A DNA stretch of 14,952 bases from DATJWY01 sp035500775 (GTDB lineage Bacteria; Pseudomonadota; Alphaproteobacteria; Acetobacterales; Acetobacteraceae), in NCBI GenBank assembly GCA_035500775.1, contig DATJWY010000308.1:1-14952 (forward strand), read 5' to 3'. A model generated the notes under the pieces. It saw nothing but the letters and a program-made list of their open reading frames with translations, did not search any database and had not been told where the DNA came from. Shown in pieces: positions 7,135 through 14,700 of the stretch. The position numbers and the translations under genes were made by a program. Each line of letters opens with the position of its first letter. Position 1 is the first letter of the stretch.

Positions 7135-8757
7135 ATGATTCGCCTGGACAACATCAGCAAGCAAAACGGTACCCGCCTGGTCTTTATCGAGGCGTCGGCC
7201 GCACTGCAGAAGGGCGAGAAGATCGGCCTGGTAGGCCCCAATGGCGCAGGCAAGACCACGCTGTTCCGCATGATCACCGGGCAGGAGGAACCCGACGAAG
7301 GCCAGATCCTGATCGATCGCGGCGTCAGTATCGGCTTCTTCAGCCAGGACGTGGGGGAGATGGCGGGCCGCAGCGCGGTCGCCGAGGTGATGGAGGGGGC
7401 CGGCGCGGTCAGCGAGGTGGGGGCTGAGCTGGCAAGGCTGGAAGCTGCGATGGCGGATCCGGACCAAATCGACCAACTCGATGCCATCATCGAACGCTTC
7501 GGCGAAGTGCAGTCCCGCTTCGAGGAACTGGGCGGTTACGCGCTGGACGGAAAAGCGCGGGAGGTGTTGGACGGGCTGGGCTTCAGCCAGGAGATGATGG
7601 ACGGCGATGTCGGCAAGCTGTCCGGCGGCTGGAAGATGCGCGTGGCGCTCGGCCGCATCCTGCTGATGCGCCCCGATGTCATGCTCCTCGACGAGCCGAG
7701 CAACCATCTCGACCTTGAGAGCCTGATCTGGCTGGAGCAATTCCTGGCCGGCTATGACGGCGCGCTGCTGATGACCTCGCACGACCGCGAATTCATGAAT
7801 CGCGTCATCAATAAAGTGATCGAGATCGATGGCGGCAACCTGACGAGCTTTTCCGGTGACTACGAATTCTACGCCAGGCAGAGCGCTTTAAACGAGAAGC
7901 AACAGCAGGCGCAGTTCGAACGGCAGCAGGCGATGCTGGCGAAGGAAATCAGCTTCATCGAACGCTTCAAGGCGCGCGCCTCGCACGCCGCACAGGTGCA
8001 AAGCCGGGTGAAGAAGCTTGAGAAGATCGACCGGGTTGAGCCGCCGAAGCGGCGCGAGTCACGGGCCTTCGATTTCCGCCCGGCGCCGCGCTCGGGCGAG
8101 GACGTGGCGAATTTGCGAGGCGTGCATAAACGCTATGGCAGCCGGGTGATCTACCAGGGGCTGGACCTGTTGGTGCGGCGGAGGGAACGCTGCTGCGTGC
8201 TGGGCGTGAATGGTGCCGGAAAATCCACACTGTTGAAGCTGGTGGCTGGCACGGCCGAACCTGATGCGGGCTCAGTGACGCTCGGGGGCAGCGTCAAGAT
8301 GGGCTATTTCGCCCAGCACGCCATGGATTTGCTTGATGGCGATCGCACCGTGTTCGAGACGCTGGACGCTGCCTTCCCGCACGCCGGCCAGGGCTCCTTG
8401 CGCACGCTGGCGGGTGCCTTCGGCTTCTCCGGCGACGAGGTCGAGAAGCGCTGCCGCGTTCTCTCGGGTGGCGAGAAGGCGCGGCTGGTGATGGCGCTGA
8501 TGCTATACGACCCGCCGAATTTCCTGGTACTGGACGAACCGACCAACCATCTCGACCTGGCGACGAAGGAGATGCTCATCACTGCCCTCGCGCAGTTTGA
8601 GGGCACAATGCTGTTCGTCTCGCACGACCGGCATTTCCTCGCCGCACTCTCCAACCGGGTGCTGGAGCTGACGCCGGATGGGATACACCAGTATGATGGC
8701 GGCTATACAGAATATGTCGCGCGAACCGGGCAGGAGGCGCCGGGGTTGCACGCCTAA
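7135..8757 (+). CDS. ABC-F family ATP-binding protein (two ABC domains, no membrane domain)
   Basis: ABC-F proteins are soluble ATPases that bind the ribosome at or near the E site and adjust translation or relieve stalling; some protect against ribosome-targeting antibiotics. The protein is 540 aa from ATG 7135, with GAGG four bases upstream. First ABC: Walker A GPNGAGKT (34-41), signature LSGGW (162-166), Walker B with E187 in LLDEPSNHLD, H216 in TSHDRE. The linker (about 240-310) is charged and helical, with the ABC-F feature KARASHAAQVQSRVKKLEKI. Second ABC: GVNGAGKS (357-364), LSGGE (443-447), E468 in LVLDEPTNHLD, SHDRH (496-500). All catalytic residues are present. The linker and ends look like the housekeeping type I recall across alphaproteobacteria, not like a known resistance protein. 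It is oppositely oriented to its neighbours and slightly lower in GC. The open frame upstream of 7135 is not similar to the family. Confidence 0.95.
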   Translation: MIRLDNISKQNGTRLVFIEASAALQKGEKIGLVGPNGAGKTTLFRMITGQEEPDEGQILIDRGVSIGFFSQDVGEMAGRSAVAEVMEGAGAVSEVGAELARLEAAMADPDQIDQLDAIIERFGEVQSRFEELGGYALDGKAREVLDGLGFSQEMMDGDVGKLSGGWKMRVALGRILLMRPDVMLLDEPSNHLDLESLIWLEQFLAGYDGALLMTSHDREFMNRVINKVIEIDGGNLTSFSGDYEFYARQSALNEKQQQAQFERQQAMLAKEISFIERFKARASHAAQVQSRVKKLEKIDRVEPPKRRESRAFDFRPAPRSGEDVANLRGVHKRYGSRVIYQGLDLLVRRRERCCVLGVNGAGKSTLLKLVAGTAEPDAGSVTLGGSVKMGYFAQHAMDLLDGDRTVFETLDAAFPHAGQGSLRTLAGAFGFSGDEVEKRCRVLSGGEKARLVMALMLYDPPNFLVLDEPTNHLDLATKEMLITALAQFEGTMLFVSHDRHFLAALSNRVLELTPDGIHQYDGGYTEYVARTGQEAPGLHA

Positions 8758-8765
8758 GCGAAGAC

Positions 8766-8800
8766 GGGGCGCCGGCGACCCGGGATGCATCCGGCGCGCC
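8766..8800. terminator. candidate hairpin terminator between convergent genes
   Basis: GGGGCGCCGG (8766-8775) and CCGGCGCGCC (8791-8800) pair at nine of ten positions around a 15-base loop, ten bases after the ABC-F stop, followed by only TT. It sits between the convergent ABC-F and TMEM175 genes. With a weak T tail it could be a poor terminator or simply a stable 3' end. Confidence 0.35.
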
Positions 8801-8865
8801 TTCCACGGATGCCACTCTTTGGCTGCCGGCCGTTCCCGACCCATGGCGGACGGCGCCGCCGATGG

Positions 8866-9459
8866 TCAGCCGCGAGGCGATCCGTTTCGACGGAAGGTGG
8901 TCTCAACCCGGCGATCAGGGATGAGCCATATCAACGCCACGCCGAAATAGAACAGACCCGAGGCGGTGGTGCTCACGAAGGCCAGGACGATTCCGGCCAG
9001 GTAGAGGATTGGTGAAATTTTCCCCTTGATGTCACGGCCGATAGCGGCCTGGAGGGGCGAGTCGCTTCCCTGCCGACGGATGATCACCGTCTGCAGGATG
9101 TACCAGGCGATCGCCGACATCAGCAGCGCTGCGCCATAGAGTGCCGTCGGGAGCGGGGCGAAGTCGTTTTCTCCCATCCACGCCGTGGCGAACGGCACGG
9201 TCGAAAGCCAGAACAGCAGGTGCATGTTCGCCCACAGGACCGCCCCGTCCACCGTTTCCACAAGTTGAAAAAAATGGTGGTGGTTGTTCCAGTAAATGGC
9301 GACATAGATGAAGCTGAGGACGTAGCTCATGAACACCGGCCAGAGCGCGAACAAGTCCTCAAGGCCCGCGCCGTGCGGCGCCTTCATCTCAAGCACCATG
9401 ATGGTGATGATGACGGCGAGAACGCCGTCGGTAAACGCAGTTAGCCTGTCGCGATCCAT
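8866..9459 (-). CDS. TMEM175 family (DUF1211) predicted potassium channel
   Basis: Bacterial TMEM175 proteins are six-helix subunits that assemble as tetramers forming K+ leak channels in the inner membrane. From ATG 9459 the protein is 197 aa. The signature lies in helix 1, RLTAFTDGVLAVIITIMVLE (5-24), with the family's Arg, Phe-Thr-Asp (FSD-type) and Thr. The helix 2 end shows YWNNHHHFF (57-64). I count six hydrophobic segments at about 8-25, 36-57, 77-95, 102-124, 146-164 and 166-181, and a short positively charged tail. An open extension to 9570 adds an Arg-rich, non-hydrophobic leader unlike the family, so I start at M38 of that frame. The gene is convergent with ABC-F and sits inside the L-R module. 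Selectivity cannot be proven from sequence. Confidence 0.92.
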   Translation of the reverse strand: MDRDRLTAFTDGVLAVIITIMVLEMKAPHGAGLEDLFALWPVFMSYVLSFIYVAIYWNNHHHFFQLVETVDGAVLWANMHLLFWLSTVPFATAWMGENDFAPLPTALYGAALLMSAIAWYILQTVIIRRQGSDSPLQAAIGRDIKGKISPILYLAGIVLAFVSTTASGLFYFGVALIWLIPDRRVETTFRRNGSPRG

Positions 9460-9590
9460 TTGCGTCCCGGCGCCATCACGGTGGAGGCGCCTAGCATCGC
9501 GCGAGTCCCGCGACGAGGCCAGGTCTTCAGCTTTGGCACGGCGCTTCATGCCCAGCGTCGAAGTCCGCAATCCACCCGCGGTGGTCGAGA

Positions 9591-9610
9591 GGACATTCCG
9601 GATGATGTCC
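9591..9610. repeat. 20-base dyad in the region upstream of the TMEM175 gene
   Basis: GGACAT (9591-9596) and ATGTCC (9605-9610) are perfect inverted halves around TCCGGATG, followed by GCTTTGAAG. I recall similar ATGTCCGCTTT motifs recurring in intergenic DNA of alphaproteobacteria, so this may be a genome-wide repeat rather than an operator. The surrounding 9460-9771 (about 310 bases) has no other gene I can support and should contain the TMEM175 promoter. Confidence 0.4.
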
Positions 9611-9771
9611 GCTTTGAAGAGCAGTTATATCGGATTGCAACGACCGGGAAGGGCGCAGAGCAGACTTGGAGGCAGCAAATTCTCTACGGCCGCTTCCCAA
9701 CCCGTTGCAGACATTCAAACTGAGACACTACCCGACGGGGACATTTCACAGGCCGGCACAGCCGAGGTATC

Positions 9772-9921
9772 AAGGCGAGGGCTCTGCCCCGCCCTCGACC
9801 CGTCACGCGCAGGCGTGCCTCCGCACGACGGGGCCTCAAGCCCCCATCCCCAATCACTTAAGCAAATGATTCCAAAGATTTAGCCTTTGGCGGGGTCCAG
9901 GGGCGGCGCCCCTGGCCTTCC
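9772..9921. repeat. composite palindromic repeat R (about 150 bp), inverted copy of L
   Basis: Read on the minus strand it gives the same modules as L: CCAGGGGC-GCC-GCCCCTGG (9915-9897), a partly decayed CCAAAGGCTAAATCTTTGG (9890-9872), linker, a GGGG...GGCCCC block, the GTCGTGCGGAGGCACG block, and GAGGGCGGGGCAGAGCCCTC. It starts immediately at the amiC stop codon (TAG at 9921-9923), so its first hairpin could end the amiC transcript. Confidence 0.92.
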
Positions 9922-10787
9922 TAGATATTCTCCGCCCCATCAGCGATCCGGGCAAAATGCCCCTGGCTGGCGAACCACCCATCCACCGCCTTCGCCATGG
10001 CGAGGGCCACCCTGGCGCGGTGGTCCGGGCGGCGCAGCGCCGCCTCGTCGGCCGGGTTGGACATGAAGCCCATCTCCACCAGCACGCTCGGGATGTCCGC
10101 CGATTTCAGCACCGCGAAGGCGGCGTGCCGGGCCGGGTGCTCCAGCAGCCGCACGTTCTGCCCGAGCGAGCGCACCAGCGCCGCCTGCATGCGCGCCGCG
10201 CCCATCCGCGTCTCCTGCCGCACCAGGCTGCCGAGAATCTGCGCCACCTCGGGGGGCAGGCCCTGATAGCCCGGCTGGCCGAAGCGGTCGGCGGCGTTCT
10301 CCCGCCGGGCCAGGGCCTCGCTTTGCGCGTCCGAGGCGCGGCCGGAGAGGGTATAGACGCTCGCGCCGCGCACCGAATGGTCGGGCAACGCGTCGGCGTG
10401 CATGGAGACGAACAGCGCCGCGCCGTGCTTCTGCGCGATGGCGACGCGCTCCTGCAACGGGATGAAATGGTCGGATTCGCGGGTGAGCAGCACGCGATAG
10501 CGCCCGCCCGCCTCCAATTGCCGGCGCAGCTCGTGCGCCGCGGCGAAGGCGATGTGCTTCTCATAGGTGCCGGAAACGCCGATCGCGCCCGGGTCCTTGC
10601 CGCCATGGCCGGGGTCCAGCATCACCAGCGGCGGGATGCGCGGATGGGCGTCGCCGTGCGGGCGGGGGCGCGGGCGGGAGCGGTGCGCGGCGGCGGCGGC
10701 GGCGGCGGCCAGCTCGGGGATGAGGAACGTCGCCCCGACGCCGTGCCCGAGCAGAAGTCGCCTGGTGATGGTGGGGTCGCGCGCCAT
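9921..10787 (-). CDS. amiC: N-acetylmuramoyl-L-alanine amidase (Amidase_3), Tat-exported
   Basis: Zinc amidase that cuts the bond between N-acetylmuramic acid and the stem peptide, used in daughter-cell separation in the periplasm. From ATG 10787 it is 288 aa. A twin-arginine-type leader (TRRLLLGHGVG) with a hydrophobic, Ala-rich stretch precedes an Arg/Pro linker. The catalytic domain starts near residue 53: zinc ligands H61 (LDPGHGGKDPG), E76 (TYEKH) and H130 (SMHADA), and the catalytic Glu E238 (LVEMGFMSN). The open frame also allows a TTG three codons upstream (10796); the ATG is preferred, although neither has a good Shine-Dalgarno. The Ala run is encoded by (CGG)7 at 10688-10708 on the plus strand. 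It is divergent from rne, as usual in alphaproteobacteria. The symbol follows AmiC-like naming; AmiA/B-type function is not excluded. Confidence 0.94.
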   Translation of the reverse strand: MARDPTITRRLLLGHGVGATFLIPELAAAAAAAAHRSRPRPRPHGDAHPRIPPLVMLDPGHGGKDPGAIGVSGTYEKHIAFAAAHELRRQLEAGGRYRVLLTRESDHFIPLQERVAIAQKHGAALFVSMHADALPDHSVRGASVYTLSGRASDAQSEALARRENAADRFGQPGYQGLPPEVAQILGSLVRQETRMGAARMQAALVRSLGQNVRLLEHPARHAAFAVLKSADIPSVLVEMGFMSNPADEAALRRPDHRARVALAMAKAVDGWFASQGHFARIADGAENI

Positions 10788-10817
10788 GGGGATCAACTCA
10801 AACCGTGGGGATCAACT
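10788..10817 (-). repeat. 11-base direct repeat overlapping the amiC translation start region
   Basis: GGGGATCAACT occurs at 10788-10798 and again at 10807-10817 with a 19-base period. On the amiC strand both copies read AGTTGATCCCC, the second one touching the ATG and the first followed by ACG. It may be a small tandem duplication or a pair of binding sites. Neither copy contains a good Shine-Dalgarno. Confidence 0.6.
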
Positions 10818-11330
10818 TAACACGCTACCTGCAAATGTCCCCCTTGCACACTGATGAAACTCATTCCATGTGACCGGCAGGCCACGACACGCACCGCCTG
10901 CCGCCGGGGTCACGAGCGGCTTGCGGCCGGGGGCGGTTTGCTTCATGCTCCGGTCGCTTAGGCGGCGCATGCCTTGGCGGCCTGGGCCTTGACCGGCCCG
11001 GCCGGCGACCAGGGCCGCACCAGGCGCCTGGACCCTGGGAATTGCACCGGGTCCGGCGCCACGGATCGGCCGCAAGGCGCAGCCATCCCGCCCGCGCCCG
11101 GGTCTTGCCAATCCTGGACGCGCCGGGGCTGCCCCGTACCTCTCCCGGCACCTCTGTGCCCTGGGTCCGGTCGCGGCGGCGAACACTTCCCGTCGGTTCG
11201 GGTCCGGATGGACACGAGCCGCCGGCACTTGCCTGGGGAGGCATCCCGGCCCCGCCCGAAGCCCGGCATCCTGGCCGGACCGGTGCGGCCGGCGCACCAC
11301 CCCACCCGGGAAGCCTCCTGAGCGCGCCCA

Positions 11331-11380
11331 CGGCGCGCGCGGGGCGCCGACAGGGAAAGGCTCCGTCGCGCCGCGCGCGC
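11331..11380 (+). other. large imperfect stem-loop in the presumed rne leader
   Basis: GCGCGCGCGG at about 11333-11342 can pair with CCGCGCGCGC at 11371-11380. Inside it the GGCGCCGAC (11343-11351) and GTCGCG (11365-11370) arms pair with bulges, leaving a purine-rich AGGGAAAGG loop. It is visible by eye only; stability was not computed. Confidence 0.35.
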
Positions 11381-11435
11381 TGGCGCCGAGGCAACCTGAT
11401 CCGGGCGGGCGTGCCGCGCTTCCCGGAACAATCCG

Positions 11436-11524
11436 CCGGACGCGCTCGCGCGACCGGCCCCCAAACCGCCGTCCGTGCTCGCGCGGACGGATATGCAAGC
11501 CTCCGGACGCGTTCACGCGACCGG
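11436..11524 (+). other. three consecutive hairpins in the rne leader, two of them near-identical
   Basis: Hairpins 1 (11436-11457) and 3 (11503-11524) share the plan CCGG-A-CGCG-loop-CGCG-A-CCGG, with loops CTCG and TTCA respectively; they differ only in the loop. Hairpin 2 (11469-11490) has stem CCGTCCG/CGGACGG. Spacers are 11 and 12 bases. The repeated stems with changed loops suggest a conserved RNA structure, though at this GC some palindromes arise by chance. Confidence 0.5.
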
Positions 11525-11692
11525 GCCACCAGACCAAGGACCATGTCCACGACCGTGTTCGCCGCAACAACGCCAGACCGGGACCAAGCCCCGAACGACA
11601 GGCGTTGCCGCGCGCGTCCCACGGCCGGATGCCTCGCCGCGCGGCGCGCGGCGCGGAGGGTCCCTGCCCCACTGACATCAGCCCGCCCAGAC

Positions 11693-11722
11693 GCTCCGTC
11701 CCGCCTCAGCGCGGACGGAAGC
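11693..11722 (+). other. rne: hairpin just upstream of the rne ribosome binding site
   Basis: GC-T-CCGTCC-CGC pairs with GCG-C-GGACGG-AA-GC around a CTCA loop, ending 28 bases before the rne ATG. The likely Shine-Dalgarno is GGAG at 11736-11739, eleven bases before ATG 11751, in the A/T-richer stretch TTCCTGTTTTA. The position is suited to control of ribosome or RNase E access. Confidence 0.4.
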
Positions 11723-11750
11723 GCGGCGGCGCCTCGGAGTTCCTGTTTTA

Positions 11751-14700
11751 ATGACGAAACGCATGCTTATCGACGCCAGCCACGCGGAAGAAACCCGCGT
11801 GGTTGTGCTGGACGGCAACCGCCTGGAAGATTTCGACGTCGAGACCGCGTCGAGAAAACAGCTTAAGGGTAGTATCTACCTCGCCAAGGTCGTCCGCGTG
11901 GAGCCGAGTCTCCAGGCGGCCTTCGTGGAATACGGCGGCAACCGGCACGGCTTCCTCGCCTTCAGCGAGATCCATCCGGATTACTACCAGATCCCGGTCG
12001 CCGACCGGCAGCGCCTGCTGCGCATGCAGGAGGAAGAGGCGCGCGCCGAGGAGGAAGCCGAGGAAGCCGCCGAGGCCCGCGCCCGCGCCAACCATGGCCC
12101 GGCCGCGGAGGAACAGCCCGGCCTGACGGTCAGCGAGGAACAAGCCGCCCTGACGGAGGCCGAGGAGCCCGCCGGCCTGCCGGCCGATGCCGGGGCCGAT
12201 GCCGGCACCGACGCGCTCGGCGCCGAATATGCCGAGCCGGCGACGCCACCCGTCTCCCCCGCTCTCGCCCCGGCTTTCAATGGCGGCGAGGCTGCCGGCT
12301 TCGCGCCCGCCGGCGACGAAGCCAGCGACGCCGAAACCCCGCGCCCGGCCGCCCAGCCGCTGCAAATCGCCCAGGCGACCCGCGCCGGCGCGCCGGAGAA
12401 CGACGAGCCCGGCCTCCCGCCCGATCTCGGCCACGACACCGCCCCCGAGGCCGCCGAGGCCGCCAGCACCGAGGCCGCCGAAACCGCCCTGCGCCAGTTC
12501 CCCGCCGAGGAAGGCGAGGACGCCGAGGCCGCCCCGCCGCCCGAGACCGTCGGTGGCGAGACCGGCGAGGAAGCGCGCGAGCGCCGGACGCCGCGCTTCA
12601 TGCGCAACTACAAGATCCAGGAAGTCATCCGCCGCCGGCAGGTCCTGCTCATCCAGGTGGTGAAGGAGGAGCGCGGCAGCAAAGGCGCGGCGCTGACCAC
12701 CTACATCTCGCTCGCCGGCCGCTACGCCGTGCTGATGCCGAACTCGCCGCGCGGCGGCGGCATCTCGCGCAAGATCACCTCCGCCGCCGATCGCCGCCGG
12801 CTGAAGGAGATCACCACCGAGCTGGAACTGCCGCGCGGCATGGGCATCATCGTCCGCACCGCGGGCGCCAACCGGCCCAAGCCCGAGATCAAGCGCGACT
12901 GCGAATACCTGCTGCGGCTCTGGGACGACATCCGCGAGCACACGATGCGCTCCGTGGCCCCGGCGCTGATCTACGAGGAAGCGAGCCTCATCAAACGCGC
13001 CGTCCGCGACGTCTATTCCGGCGACGTGGAGGAAATCCTCGTCGATGGCGAGGAAGGCTGGCGCGCCGCGCGCGACTTCATGCGCATGCTGATGCCCTCG
13101 CACGCCCGCAAGGTGCAGCTCTGGCGGGATAACGGCCAGTCGCTGTTCGCGCGGCATAATGTCGAGGCGCAGCTCGACGCGATGATGATGCCGACGGCGC
13201 AGCTCCGCTCCGGCGGCTACCTGGTGATCAACCAGACCGAGGCGCTGGTCGCGATCGACGTCAACTCCGGCCGCTCCACCCGCGAGCGCGGCATCGAGGA
13301 GACGGCGCTGCGCACCAACCTGGAAGCGGCCGACGAAGTGGCGCGGCAGCTCCGCCTGCGCGACCTCGCCGGGCTCATCGTGATCGACTTCATCGACATG
13401 GAGAGCCGCAAGCACAACGCCATGGTCGAGCGCCGCCTGAAGGAGGCGCTGAAGGACGACCGGGCGCGCATCCAGGTCGGGCAGATCAGCCATTTCGGCC
13501 TGATGGAGATGAGCCGCCAGCGCCTGCGCCCCTCCATCGGCGAAACCAGCTTCACCGCCTGCGCGCATTGCGGCGGCACCGGCCTCGTGCGCAGCACGGA
13601 GAGCGCGGCGCTCGCCGTCCTGCGCGCCATCGAGGAAGAGGGCGCCAAGCGCCGCGCCGCCGAGATCCTCGTGCATGTCGCGGGCACGACCGCGCTCTAC
13701 ATCCTCAACCACAAGCGCCAGCGCCTCTCGGAGATCGAGGCGCGCTGCGCCATGCGGGTCGGCTTCGCCACCGATGACACGCTGCGCCCGGCGGAGACGC
13801 GGATCGAGCGGCTGCGGGCGCAGATCCCCTCCGAGGTGCCGGTGCCGGTGATCGCCGCGCCGCCGCCGGAACCGGAGGTGGAGACGATCGAGGCGGAGGA
13901 GCCGGCAGTCGAGATCGAGGAAGAGGCCCCCGAGGCCGCCCGCGCCGAGCCCGCCCGCGCCGCGCCGTCCGGCCAGCGCCCCGCCGCCGCCACCCCCGCC
14001 GCCAATGGCGGCAACGGCAGCGCGGAAGCCAGCGAGGAGGAGCGTCGCCGCAAGCGCCGCCGCCGCCGCCGCCGTGGTGGTCGCCGCGAGGAGACGGGCG
14101 CCGAGGCCGCGCCGATGCCGGAAGGCACCGAGCAACCGGATATCGAGCCGCGTTTCGTCGTCGTGACGCCGGAAGAGGCCGAACCGGTCGCGCTGGTGCC
14201 GGAACCCGCCGAGGCGGTGGCCGAGCCGGCGGTGCCGGCCGAAGCGCCCCTGGCGGCGACGCCGGAAGCGGTGCTGCCCATCGCCGCGGAAACGGTGACG
14301 GAGACGGCCGAGGCCATCGCGCCCACGCCGGAGGAAGCACCGGCCCCCGCCGAACTGGCCCCGGAAGCGGCCGAGCCGAAAGCCGCCCCGAAGCGCGGCC
14401 GCGCCCGCACCACCGCCGCCGCCCCCCGGGCGCGCCGCAGCCGCAAGGCGACGGCCGCCGTCACGGAAACGCCGGCCGCTCCCGCCGAGGCCGAGGCCGC
14501 GCCCGCACCGGAAGCGGTGACGGCGGCCACGCCCGCGCCAGCGCCGGAAACTGAGGGCGAGGATGCGCAGGCACGCACCAAGCGTAGCCGGCGCGGCGGA
14601 CGGCGGCGGCGCGAGGAAATGCCAGCCGAGGAAGCGCCAATGCCCTATGTCGGCCCCACCCCGGCCGATCCCTTCGCCGGCTCCGGCTTCGACCTGTTCG

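Larger units (their letters stand above)
10818..11750. promoter_or_regulatory. long divergent region between amiC and rne, including the rne leader
   Basis: About 930 bases. The part next to amiC (10818-10870) is lower in GC and probably holds promoters, though I could not fix boxes. The rest is very GC-rich and full of palindromes: CCAGGCGCCTGG (11020-11031), a large imperfect stem at 11331-11380, three adjacent hairpins at 11436-11524 and one at 11693-11722. Long open frames exist on both strands, but they encode Arg/Pro/Gly-rich low-complexity sequence with no known domain, as expected by chance at this GC. A long structured 5' leader for rne is the best reading. Confidence 0.5.

Noticed and set aside
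10812..11678. Long open frames on both strands between amiC and rne (for example 10812-11678 and 10861-11622 minus, 11042-11866 plus)
   Set aside because: Translations are Arg/Pro/Gly-rich with no recognisable domain, and one overlaps the true rne start. I read the region as regulatory or leader DNA.
11748..14135. A 795-codon open frame on the minus strand opposite rne
   Set aside because: It is Gly/Ala/Leu/Arg low-complexity sequence mirroring the RNase E codons, with no motif. rne itself is unambiguous.
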